Positions 1 through 7,088 of a stretch of DNA of 21,093 bases are shown here, one piece after another. Origin of the DNA: a virus; IMG/VR virus record IMGVR_UViG_3300009149_009119, positions 1 to 21,093 of that record; one strand, 5' to 3'. The translations under genes and the position numbers were made by a program. Numbering within the stretch: the first letter of the stretch is position 1; each line of letters begins with the position of its first letter. The notes under the pieces were generated by a model. The model searched no databases. It saw nothing but the letters and a program-made list of their open reading frames with translations, and was not told the origin of the DNA.

Positions 1-724
1 TGGTGCGGGTGCCATCGCCTAGATAATCGGATACTGATACGCCGGCCCCACCACCGAACCAGTCACTACGATACACAGTGAAGGTACCGGCGGCACTGCC
101 CAATGCCACAGCAGGTCGGAGATTGCCGATGTCTGTGACCATGACATCGGCGAATCCATCACCGTTGAGATCTGTCACTGTGCTGTCGTGTGGGTTCACT
201 GAACCAAAATCCAAGGTCTGGCGCGTGAAAGTGCTGTTGCCATTGTTGAGGTATACTGTGCTGGGAGTCATGTATGTCATGGTGTCAGTAAATGCAGCCA
301 CGAACATGTCGGTTTGACCTGTGCCACGGAAATCACCAAATCTCACGGTGCTGCCACCCGTATTCACATTGTCGTTGCCGGAGAACCATCTCGAAGTTTC
401 GTTTGAGAATGAGCCGGTGTTCCAACCGTAGACCTGCAGCGCGCTGTTCTGCCAAGCGGCCTGGGTTTGCGCCCAGCCCACGCTCTGCACCACCACTTCT
501 TGAGTGGTATCACCGTTGAGGTCTTTGGCATACACTTCAGTGTTGGGTGAGAGATATGTGCTGCCGTTCAACGGCTGGAAATGGTTCACACGCACTGGGG
601 CATGATAAGGCACATCGGAACGAACAAATCCGCCCAGCGTGGCCGATCCACCACCTCCTCCACCGCCGCAGGCCGTGACCGCCACTGTTACTGCGATAGA
701 CAGACTGGTTCTGGTAAACTGCAT
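1..724 (-). CDS. FG-GAP/VCBS-repeat lipoprotein, partial (C-terminus beyond left edge)
   Basis: An open frame runs from an ATG at 724 to the left edge with no stop, giving 241 codons. The N-terminus (MQFTRTSLSIAVTVAVTACG) is a short basic start, a hydrophobic stretch and a lipobox VTAC-G with Cys at residue 20, followed by a Gly-rich linker, so the product is probably exported and lipid-anchored. The mature part carries repeated Ca-binding-loop-like motifs of the FG-GAP (beta-propeller/VCBS) type: DLNGDTTQEVVV, DFRGTGQTDMFV, DLNGDGFADVMV and DYLGDGTRT. A good ribosome site (AGGAG, 5 nt spacing) precedes the ATG. It has a candidate promoter of its own and is the last gene of the minus array in this window. 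A secreted propeller lipoprotein is unusual next to phage replication genes. Its role is unknown; surface binding or host-envelope modification are guesses. Confidence 0.8.
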   Translation of the reverse strand, partial: MQFTRTSLSIAVTVAVTACGGGGGGGSATLGGFVRSDVPYHAPVRVNHFQPLNGSTYLSPNTEVYAKDLNGDTTQEVVVQSVGWAQTQAAWQNSALQVYGWNTGSFSNETSRWFSGNDNVNTGGSTVRFGDFRGTGQTDMFVAAFTDTMTYMTPSTVYLNNGNSTFTRQTLDFGSVNPHDSTVTDLNGDGFADVMVTDIGNLRPAVALGSAAGTFTVYRSDWFGGGAGVSVSDYLGDGTRT

Positions 725-753
725 GATCACTCCTAGATCACGGACATGATGCT

Positions 754-783
754 AGTGTATGCGAATTTGTATTTTCTGGTCAA
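754..783 (-). promoter_or_regulatory. Candidate sigma70-type promoter for the lipoprotein gene
   Basis: On the minus strand a TTGACC -35 box (778-783) lies 18 nt from a TACACT -10 box (754-759), about 30 nt upstream of the lipoprotein ATG. The -35 matches 5 of 6 consensus bases and the -10 matches 4 of 6. This would let the lipoprotein be expressed separately from the long upstream array. It is a pattern match only. Confidence 0.4.
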
Positions 784-792
784 CCTAGGGTC

Positions 793-829
793 TATCGGGT
801 TGCAAAGTCCTGCGGCAGTTTGATGTTGT
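793..829 (-). repeat. 37-bp imperfect direct repeat, copy 1 (orphan folE tail)
   Basis: This segment matches 1053-1089 at 30 of 37 positions in the same orientation. Read on the minus strand it encodes NNIKLPQDFATR and then a stop, close to the true FolE C-terminus DNIKLQQDFAPR. The stop codons of the two copies align. It sits just after the stop of the 67-aa gene, in the same frame, and looks like a leftover folE 3' end. Confidence 0.75.
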
Positions 830-836
830 TCAGTGA

Positions 837-1040
837 TTACGGCTGGAAAAATTTCTCCATCACTTCCAGTTTGTCCCGGTATTCTGCAATCTGTGCCACT
901 GCTCGTTCAATGGCTTCCATGATGTCTGAGTGATCATGGATGGCAGTGGGATTATTCAGCATGACTTCCACATTGATGCGATGTTTTTCAATATGTGCTT
1001 GATAGTGCATTTTGCTGGCTGTGATTAGTTGTTGTCTCAT
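837..1040 (-). CDS. 67-aa conserved-looking phage protein of unknown function
   Basis: A small protein that is largely helical and charged, with the segment HIEKHRINVEVMLNNPTAIHDHSDIMEAIE followed by a predicted coiled helix to the end (stated as residues 15-44; key residues are the His-rich HDHSD centre). It resembles small proteins recalled from marine T4-like phages, but no function is known to me. The ATG at 1040 has an AGGA ribosome site about 8 nt upstream and lies 11 nt after the folE stop. It is bracketed by two copies of the folE 3' end, which suggests that it arrived as a cassette or that the junction was rearranged. Codon use does not differ obviously from its neighbours. Confidence 0.7.
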   Translation of the reverse strand: MRQQLITASKMHYQAHIEKHRINVEVMLNNPTAIHDHSDIMEAIERAVAQIAEYRDKLEVMEKFFQP

Positions 1041-1051
1041 TTCGATTTTCC

Positions 1052-1786
1052 TTATCTAGGTGCAAAATCCTGTTGTAGTTTGATGTTGTCAAAGAACTCT
1101 TTCTTGGTGCCGGCATCGTCTCGGAACGCACCTTTCAGCACCGTTGTCTGTGTTAGGCTGCTGTGTGCCATGATGCCGCGGTTGGTGCAGCAACCATGTT
1201 CCGCCTGCACATACACACCTACATCTTGAGATTCGGTCACCTTCATGATCTCTCGGGCGATGTCGTTACAGAGTTCTTCCTGCAGTGTGCCTCTGCGGCT
1301 ACACCACTGTGCGATTCGAGTGTATTTGCTGAGACCGATTAGTTTTTCTGCGGCCAGAATACCAATGTAGGCCACGCCTGCAACAGGTTGGTGATGGTGG
1401 CTGCACATGCTGCGCAGTTCACTGCGCACAACCAACATGCCCTCATAGCGGTCCTCGCTGTTGTTAGGAAATGCTGTGCAATCGGGGGCTGGATCATATC
1501 TACCTCCCATGATTTCGTTGTAGTACATCTTGGCCAAACGTCGTGCCGTACCCTTGGAATTGGGATCGGTTTCTCGATCGATCAAGAGTCGATCCAGCAC
1601 CAGTTCAAAGGCTTCGGTAGCTTCATCGATCAACACCGTTTTCATTTCTGGATACACATAGTCCGACACATTGTCTCCGGCCCAGAATCTCTTGCCCTGG
1701 GCTTTCATGTTTTGCCGGATGGTGTCGCTGAGATAGGTGCCTTTTGTGGGCACCGGGTTGGCATATTCGTTAAATTTTGCGATCAT
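1052..1786 (-). CDS. folE: GTP cyclohydrolase I (FolE)
   Basis: FolE converts GTP to 7,8-dihydroneopterin triphosphate, the first step to folate and to 7-deazaguanines (preQ0). At 244 aa the protein is slightly longer than the usual 180-220. Family motifs are clear: MCSHHHQP around 127-134 gives zinc ligands Cys128 and His131, GLSKYTRIAQWCSRR (151-165) is the substrate-pocket segment, and YVQAEHGCCTNRG (192-204) gives the second zinc Cys at 199. The ATG at 1786 has a GGAG site 5 nt away. It follows a short aminotransferase gene in the same array. In a phage also carrying a DpdA-like enzyme, FolE most likely feeds deazaguanine synthesis for DNA modification, although boosting the host's folate pool is possible. 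Its 3' end is duplicated downstream. Confidence 0.93.
   Translation of the reverse strand: MIAKFNEYANPVPTKGTYLSDTIRQNMKAQGKRFWAGDNVSDYVYPEMKTVLIDEATEAFELVLDRLLIDRETDPNSKGTARRLAKMYYNEIMGGRYDPAPDCTAFPNNSEDRYEGMLVVRSELRSMCSHHHQPVAGVAYIGILAAEKLIGLSKYTRIAQWCSRRGTLQEELCNDIAREIMKVTESQDVGVYVQAEHGCCTNRGIMAHSSLTQTTVLKGAFRDDAGTKKEFFDNIKLQQDFAPR
1053..1089 (-). repeat. 37-bp imperfect direct repeat, copy 2 (genuine folE 3' end)
   Basis: This is the in-gene copy of the repeat at 793-829, 260 bp away in the same orientation. It covers the last codons and stop of folE. The pair flanks the 67-aa gene, as seen when an element inserts at the end of a gene and rebuilds the reading frame, or after recombination between related genomes. 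Confidence 0.75.
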
Positions 1787-1812
1787 GATATCTCCGAGTT
1801 AGTGGTGGTGGA

Positions 1813-2421
1813 TCACCTTTGTGCCGTGATCTGGATCTGTCTTAGATCTGGATAAGCATGATATTTAGGCCCATCATTCACTGTGGGCAGCAATTCTAAG
1901 GCTCTTTCTGCTTCTTCGATAGTGGGGCGATAGTGATAGCCCACACGGAAAACCTGTTGATCCTGCCAGGGTGCAATCGCAAGATCTCTGCCGTCTGATC
2001 GCTGTGTGATCATGACATCATAGGCATCGGCATCATCTAACAGTATAGCACCACCGCGGCCTATCTGTAAAGGTTTAGAATGTCCAAAACTCAGGCACTG
2101 CATCTGTCCGGGTCGATACATGTTTTTTTCTAGTCTACGAGCCGAATCCCAGATCCTGGTGCCCACAAACTGATATTCTCCAATCCAACGTTGCCAGGCA
2201 TGGTCATGATAGTGGTACTGGATGCCTAACTTGTGCATGGTCATAGGCACCGAAAGATAGGTGTAGGGAGTGAATGAGCACTCTGTGACGCCGTCGTGCC
2301 TGAGGCACAGTTCTATGGCATGGGTGCAGCAGTCAGTCATGATCGCATAGGGAGCCGCGGTGAATGCTGCCAGAGCCTGCTCGAACCGCAGTATCTTATC
2401 GAACATACCAGGCCCAGGCAT
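1813..2421 (-). CDS. Short DegT/DnrJ/EryC1/StrS-type aminotransferase
   Basis: PLP-dependent sugar aminotransferases of this family add an amino group to keto-sugar nucleotides. The motif SFGHSKPLQIGRGG (111-124) contains the expected PLP lysine, Lys116. IWDSARRL (90-97) supplies the Asp that pairs with the cofactor ring nitrogen, and GYHYRPT (161-167) matches the family's GxxxR region. The protein is 202 aa against the usual 360-400, and most of the C-terminal domain is missing. The end looks natural, so it may be a compact phage form or a decayed copy. The start overlaps the upstream epimerase by 26 nt. ATG 2421 has AGGAG 10 nt upstream; ATG 2406 is an alternative. With the epimerase, glycosyltransferases and acetyltransferase nearby it suggests synthesis of an amino sugar. 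Confidence 0.75.
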   Translation of the reverse strand: MPGPGMFDKILRFEQALAAFTAAPYAIMTDCCTHAIELCLRHDGVTECSFTPYTYLSVPMTMHKLGIQYHYHDHAWQRWIGEYQFVGTRIWDSARRLEKNMYRPGQMQCLSFGHSKPLQIGRGGAILLDDADAYDVMITQRSDGRDLAIAPWQDQQVFRVGYHYRPTIEEAERALELLPTVNDGPKYHAYPDLRQIQITAQR

Positions 2422-3360
2422 GCTGCATGATCTCCTGGGTGTTGTGGCGTGGGACCCAACCTGTGATCAGATTGAATCGCTCACTGCTGGCAGTGAGCAC
2501 CGCAGGATCACCCTCGCGCCTGGTGCCCTGAGTGCAGCGCAGACTACGACCAGTGATGGTCTCGGCAATGGACATGATGTCACGATTGCTGGCGCCCACT
2601 GCAGTGCCCAGATTGTATATACCTGCAGGAACCACGTCGTACATGGCCATGTGGTGTGCCATCGCTATGTCCTCCACATGCACATAGTCTCGCACACAAG
2701 TGCCATCTGCGGTGTCATAGTCTGCACCATTCAGCGTGAACTCGCGATCATCGCGGAGACTTTCTAGCACACGCGCCATGATGTGCGTGGCCCCAGGTGC
2801 TTGGCCATGCCGGCCCGCACTGTCGGCACCGCAGGCATTGAAATATCGGAACGCCACGTAGTCTAGTGCATAGGCTCTGCGATAGGCAGCCAGCATGAAC
2901 TCTGTCATGAGCTTGCTTTCGCCGTAAGGGCTCACAGGCAGGGCCGGATCAGATTCTGCACAAGGGGTCAGCACTGGTTCGCCATACACTGCTGCTGAAC
3001 TGGAGAAGATCACACGACAGTGAGGCAACATGCCATGGCCGCGCATGAAATCCAGCATGCCCTTGGTGCCTACAAAGTTGTTTTGATAGTATGTGGCAGG
3101 ATCATCCACACTGGGACCCACCAGGCTGGTTCCTGCACAGTGCACCACTGCACAGGGTCTTTCCGCCACCAAAACTGCCAGTCCCGGCTCGCTGGCAAAG
3201 TCTGCCTGGATGAGTAGTCAGCCACGCCTTCAAGATGCTGTGGCACAGGCTCACGATCTATGCCAATCACACGATGTCCGGCATCTTTCAGGGCAAGCAT
3301 GGTCTGGCCGCCGATGTAGCCTGCGGCTCCTGTGACCACTGCAGTTTTTGGAGCGCTCAT
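2396..3360 (-). CDS. galE: UDP-glucose 4-epimerase-like SDR enzyme, interrupted by a frameshift
   Basis: GalE-type enzymes interconvert UDP-glucose and UDP-galactose, or their N-acetyl forms, using NAD. The N-terminal part from ATG 3360 has the NAD loop TGAAGYIG (10-17). In another frame, ending at 2396, follow FSSSAAVYG, the catalytic SPYGESK (Tyr and Lys), FRYFNACGAD and GTCVRDYVHVEDIA. Both halves together cover the whole family in order. The switch lies at about 3200-3213: the first frame runs on as nonsense-like sequence, while the second gives ADFASEPGLAVLVAERP without a gap. One missing base in the segment read as TCATCCAGGCAGA would explain it. The start overlaps the glycosyltransferase stop (ATGA). 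The gene is either broken, or the break is a sequencing error. Confidence 0.85.
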
Positions 3361-4541
3361 TGATACTTGGCCGGCGCTACGTGATCGCGATAACGAGCAC
3401 CCGAACGGTTCCACTCACCGCCCTGTCCTGTCATAATGTCCACGATGCGATCCACTGTGCCGTCGTTCCAGTCTGATATAGAGCCCATACGGTGATGTGG
3501 CCCATGCAACAGGCGATGTAGTTTGGCGACAGCATCATCCAGGCTCCAGGGCACATACAGCCGATCCGGATCATTGGCAAAGGTCTCAGGAAAGCTGCGA
3601 TAAGCAGGGTATAAAACGTTGCAGCCCAGGGTGTCAGCCTCACTTACTGTGTTTGACACCCAGTCCTGCAGCGCACAGTTGAACAGCACACGAGTGTCGT
3701 TCAACAGTGCGTAGTAATCATTCTTGTTGAGATCGGCATAGATCCGTAGTCGTCCTTGCTGTTGCAGTGCCTGAGCACGCTGAACATAATCTGCATTGTT
3801 GGATCTCAATGGCGCACCAGAGAACACTGCAAACTCCACCTCAGGATTGGTGGCCTGCACACGTTCTGCCAGATCCATGAAGAATCCCGGCTGCTTCTCC
3901 TGATCAAATCTAGCAGCAAAAGCCACACGTATTTTGCGATCACTGAATGGCCGTATGTTCGCAGCACCACCGATGCGTTCTTGTACTTCTGCCTTGCCAA
4001 ACGCCAGGCCCGAGATGTTGTAGATGGGAGCTGACCAGCCCGCGATACGCATGTGTGCCACCATCTCTTCGTTGGTGGCCAGCACAGTGATACCGGGCAT
4101 GAGATTCACCATGCGTTCAAACGCACTCATCCAACCCGCCATGCCCCACACATGCACAAAATCATCGGGGTCGATGGCCTGTGCAAGACAGCGAACAAAG
4201 ATCCTGGGGCGGAGATTGTGAGGAACCTGGTCCATGACGTAGGCCAGGCTTTCAATGCCCGGAGCAAACATGTCTTCGAAATACACCACATCCTCGGCCG
4301 TGACCTCTCCTTGCTGCATCAGCCGCACCAGATTCATGATCTGGCTCATGGCAAAGTAGCTTCGACCATGCGCATCCAAGACTTGGCCCACGGAAATCTT
4401 TTCGCTGTTGTCCAGGGTGAGTCCGGGCACATACACCACGTCTAGTCCGCGGCGCTCGAACACGCGCCGGTTCCATTCTGTCAGCTGCAGAGTGTAACGA
4501 GCTTGGTAACTCTCAAGTCCCATGTAGAATAATTTACGCAT
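3357..4541 (-). CDS. GT4-type (GT-B) glycosyltransferase
   Basis: A 394-aa protein starting MRKLFYMGLESYQARYTLQL. The C-terminal half has the typical GT-B nucleotide-sugar domain: VAFAARFDQEKQP, then a Rossmann-like half with SGAP and NKNDYYALLNDTRV, and SEADTLGCNVLYPAYRSFPE, the family's donor-binding region. The start at 4541 was chosen because it overlaps the stop of the previous gene (TGATG). A longer frame to 4679 runs entirely through that gene. The gene precedes galE and the DegT-like gene with ATGA coupling, so together they look like a sugar-nucleotide and transfer module. The acceptor could be phage DNA, a virion protein or the host envelope; the sequence does not tell. Confidence 0.8.
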   Translation of the reverse strand: MRKLFYMGLESYQARYTLQLTEWNRRVFERRGLDVVYVPGLTLDNSEKISVGQVLDAHGRSYFAMSQIMNLVRLMQQGEVTAEDVVYFEDMFAPGIESLAYVMDQVPHNLRPRIFVRCLAQAIDPDDFVHVWGMAGWMSAFERMVNLMPGITVLATNEEMVAHMRIAGWSAPIYNISGLAFGKAEVQERIGGAANIRPFSDRKIRVAFAARFDQEKQPGFFMDLAERVQATNPEVEFAVFSGAPLRSNNADYVQRAQALQQQGRLRIYADLNKNDYYALLNDTRVLFNCALQDWVSNTVSEADTLGCNVLYPAYRSFPETFANDPDRLYVPWSLDDAVAKLHRLLHGPHHRMGSISDWNDGTVDRIVDIMTGQGGEWNRSGARYRDHVAPAKYQ

Positions 4542-4753
4542 CAGCGGCTCCGGCGGCTGTCTAGATGCCACATATCCTTGGCGAACTTGCCCTGCAGGTG
4601 CTTGTTGAATTGTTGGTAAGCGTATGACCGCCAGTTGTAGAGATCCGCTTCGTTGAAGCGATAGCCAAAGTCCTGGCAAAAGGTCTGGAACTGTTCTAGA
4701 TCATCAAAGATCGCAGTGACTCGAGGGTTGGGTTTGAACAGGGGCTTGCCCAT
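4541..4753 (-). CDS. 70-aa phage protein of unknown function
   Basis: A small soluble protein without membrane segments. The core FQTFCQDFGYRFNEADLYN and the following WRSYAYQQFNKHLQGK are rich in aromatic and basic residues. It resembles short proteins I recall next to glycosyltransferase genes in marine T4-like phages, but I know no function. ATG 4753 has an AGGA ribosome site 7 nt upstream. The stop overlaps the glycosyltransferase ATG as TGATG, which indicates translational coupling. Confidence 0.7.
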   Translation of the reverse strand: MGKPLFKPNPRVTAIFDDLEQFQTFCQDFGYRFNEADLYNWRSYAYQQFNKHLQGKFAKDMWHLDSRRSR

Positions 4754-4765
4754 GTCGCTGTCCTT

Positions 4766-5281
4766 TTAGATGTTGACGGAAAGGTTAGGTCGGTGAGTTT
4801 CATACTTGATGAGGCAACCGTTCTCACCATCTTCGGCCACCTCGATCCACACAGCACGACCGGGATACCGATCTGCTATCTGTATATATAGGTCGTCAGC
4901 GATCATCTCGCAACTTTTGTAATCTAGTTGGAGCGTGGGGGCTGATGCCAGTCCAGCGGGATGGTTATGATCGGAAACGGTCCGATCACGCAAGACATCG
5001 GATCCTCCGGTCTTGGTATACAACGACAGGAGCCACCGCTTGAACTGGATGAACTCGATGTCCCTGTCGTTGTGGAACACATCGATCCACACCCGGAAAT
5101 GGAAGATATGGCGATGAGGATAACCAAGGAACGAAACATCATAGTGATCTCCGGTGGCCAATGACGGATCTGTTAAAGCGGCAGGATACTTATGTATGCC
5201 TTCTTTTTGGAACGTGACCCAGATCTTGCGATCCGCTGCGGCCATGATGCGGTCTACAGTTGCTCTTTGGTCTTGATTCAT
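4766..5281 (-). CDS. T-fold (QueD / 6-pyruvoyl-tetrahydropterin synthase)-like protein
   Basis: A 171-aa protein whose layout matches the T-fold pterin enzymes. His30 in FQKEGIH and the HxH pair His56/His58 in YPHRHIFHF could be the three zinc ligands. They are followed by a strand ending in IEF (75-77), where the family has its Asp-Phe segment, then SCEMIADDL (123-131) like the PTSENLA helix, and a final VAEDGENG (148-155) with the substrate-anchoring Glu position. The usual catalytic Cys of the CxxxHGH motif is not visible, so activity may differ from true QueD. It overlaps nth by 4 nt. With folE and dpdA in the same operon, a pterin or deazaguanine role is a reasonable inference. A function outside that pathway cannot be excluded. 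Confidence 0.5.
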   Translation of the reverse strand: MNQDQRATVDRIMAAADRKIWVTFQKEGIHKYPAALTDPSLATGDHYDVSFLGYPHRHIFHFRVWIDVFHNDRDIEFIQFKRWLLSLYTKTGGSDVLRDRTVSDHNHPAGLASAPTLQLDYKSCEMIADDLYIQIADRYPGRAVWIEVAEDGENGCLIKYETHRPNLSVNI

Positions 5282-5922
5282 ACAGAGTCCTTTTCGTGAT
5301 AGAAGTCACACACATCTGCAAGCATACACTGATCGCAGTCAGGATTGCGAGCCCGGCACACATATTTTCCGTGCTGGATCAACCATTCGTGAGCACCCCA
5401 GCGGTATTGGTCCGGTGTGTCGCGTTCCAGCACTTCTGCAGTCTGGTGTTCAGCTCGGGTGGCAGCTATGCCCAATCGGTTGCACAATCGATGCACATGG
5501 GTGTCCACTGCGATGGCAGGCTCCAGGAACACGAATCTCATCATGATGTCTGTACTTTTACGGCCCACGCCGGCCAACTGCATCAGCGCGGCACGATCAT
5601 TGGGTACTGCACCATCATGCCTGTCCAGTAACTGCTGACTCATCAGGCGGAGATGCCGGGCCTTGCGGTTATACATACCGGCTGGTCGGATCAAGGTCTT
5701 GAGCTGTTCCAGATCCAGGGCCAGTATCTCATCTGGAGTGGTGGCCACTGCAAACAGATTCTCGCAGGCCTGAGCAGTGCGTTCGTCCAGAGTCTGCGCG
5801 CTCAAGGTCACACCCACCAGGCTCTGGAAAGCATCCGCATAGATCTTTTCGGCAGGCACACGATTTGGCTCCGGATCCCGGGTGTGGAAGCGCTGGTACA
5901 TCACAACAATTTTGTCTGTCAT
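5278..5922 (-). CDS. nth: Endonuclease III (DNA glycosylase/AP lyase)
   Basis: Nth removes oxidised pyrimidines and cuts the abasic site. The 214-aa protein is full length. SAQT (41-44), the helix-hairpin-helix LAGVGRKS (116-123) with the catalytic Lys122, and AVDTHVHRLCNRLG (138-151) with catalytic Asp140 are present. The 4Fe-4S cluster ligands are Cys189, Cys196, Cys199 and Cys205 in the standard C-x6-C-x2-C-x5-C spacing. All key residues are intact, so it should be active. It lies between the MutH-like nuclease and the T-fold gene. ATG 5922 has a GAGG ribosome site. Its role may be repair of phage DNA or breakdown of host DNA. Confidence 0.92.
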   Translation of the reverse strand: MTDKIVVMYQRFHTRDPEPNRVPAEKIYADAFQSLVGVTLSAQTLDERTAQACENLFAVATTPDEILALDLEQLKTLIRPAGMYNRKARHLRLMSQQLLDRHDGAVPNDRAALMQLAGVGRKSTDIMMRFVFLEPAIAVDTHVHRLCNRLGIAATRAEHQTAEVLERDTPDQYRWGAHEWLIQHGKYVCRARNPDCDQCMLADVCDFYHEKDSV

Positions 5923-5956
5923 TGCGACCTCGCACTGCTTGCCCTATCAGGCAAAT

Positions 5957-6520
5957 TCAAAAAAGTCCAAAGGTGGAGCATGCCATGCGCTCCAGTTTCT
6001 CATAGGCACCTGCATTGATCCTGAAAGTAAAACTGCTGGCACCGCAGATTCTTTCCCAGTATCCGTACTCTGTGCCATACACATAGACCGGCAACACGGA
6101 GTTGGGTGCAGCCATGCAGCGCTGGATTTCTGCACGCCCATGTTCATAGGCCTGCTCGATCAGGTGCTGGATGTGCTCCGGACTGAAGTCATACACTCCG
6201 GCATCCACTATGACCTGGTCCTGGGTGAACACTCGCAGCTGCTGCTGGAACTTGTCAAAAATCACAGAATCTCGATAGGCAGTGTTGCACACCTGCTGGG
6301 GCGTCATGTTGCTGATATTCTGTGGACTGGTGGCGCCGAGATCGCGGCTTTTGAGCTCCAGGCCCAGCACCAAGATATCGCAGCCGGCACCGCGATTTAT
6401 GCGGATGCCCATGCCTTCGATGAGGTCTTCAATGAATCGGCCTGCATGACCATGCTGGTTGGTGGGCACAGCCTGGCCTATGAGGCTGTGACAGAGACCC
6501 GTGATGCTGACGTGATTCAT
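5957..6520 (-). CDS. MutH/Sau3AI-like endonuclease of the PD-(D/E)XK fold
   Basis: A 187-aa protein. The N-terminal half holds GHAGRFIEDLI with Glu31, then Asp48 in GCDILVLGLELKS and the catalytic pair Glu55 and Lys57. The spacing Asp-x6-Glu-Leu-Lys and the text DxxxLGxELK closely follow MutH (D-x6-ELK) and Sau3AI, which act at GATC. The rest of the protein is not recognised. The start overlaps the upstream gene by ATGA. Within a deazaguanine-modification operon it might cut unmodified host DNA or serve mismatch repair. The GATC link is an inference from family likeness only. A different PD-(D/E)XK nuclease remains possible. Confidence 0.6.
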   Translation of the reverse strand: MNHVSITGLCHSLIGQAVPTNQHGHAGRFIEDLIEGMGIRINRGAGCDILVLGLELKSRDLGATSPQNISNMTPQQVCNTAYRDSVIFDKFQQQLRVFTQDQVIVDAGVYDFSPEHIQHLIEQAYEHGRAEIQRCMAAPNSVLPVYVYGTEYGYWERICGASSFTFRINAGAYEKLERMACSTFGLF

Positions 6521-7043
6521 GTGATCACCTGATCTTGTTCGTAGTCACTCCAGTCTGTGAATCTGTTGCGTGGCATGAGATCTCGCAGTTCGTGCACCCA
6601 CACACCAGGATTGGTGGCAGCAAAATCTCGATCATCGATTTTTACACAGGTGTTGTAGTTCCAGAGTCGGGTGTAGGGTATGGCGACCTTGATGATGGGT
6701 ATGAATCTGTCACGTTCACAGAGACCACCGTCATGGAACTCCTCCACATAGCGCATGGGAATGTCCAGGCTGCACCAGAAACCACGATCCAGATAGGTCT
6801 GGATCACGTTTTCCAAGCAGTGTGTTCGTCTGGTGTGCAGGGACGGTAGCTGTCGTTGGCACCAAAAAAGATGTGCTTGATTGGTTCTGGCTGATCGTGT
6901 AAGTTTGTTTGATACAGCATTTTGTCAATCCTGTCCTGAACATGATAACCGATCACAAACAGGGTCTTCATGCCATGGGCAGGGGTGTGTTCAACTTCTA
7001 CCCCAGAGAAGAATCCGGCGTGTGGGTGTCCTGTCCTATGCAT
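6517..7043 (-). CDS. Conserved T4-like marine phage protein, interrupted by a frameshift
   Basis: Two frames make up one protein of about 176 aa. The first, from ATG 7043 (GGAG site 8 nt upstream), gives HAGFFSGVEVEHTPAHGMKT, then HIFFGANDSYRP, and stops after DEHTAWKT. The second continues ENVIQTYLDRGFWCSLDIP, then KIDDRDFAATNPGVWVHELR and FTDWSDY. One missing G in the run read as CTTGGAAAACG, near 6810-6817, restores TAWENVIQ. The combined text resembles a conserved cyanophage protein that I recall but cannot assign a function. The second half has no ATG of its own, only TTG. It overlaps the MutH-like gene by 4 nt. Confidence 0.75.
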
Positions 7044-7088
7044 GGTATGTGCTCCAGGGTGACTGTCGTTGGCGGCGATGATGTAGGG

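Noticed and set aside
5957-6520. QueF-like reading of the ELKS motif
   Set aside because: QueF needs a catalytic Cys and an E(S/L)KS(L/F)K(L)-type block in other surroundings. The Glu31, Asp48, Glu55, Lys57 layout fits a PD-(D/E)XK nuclease better.
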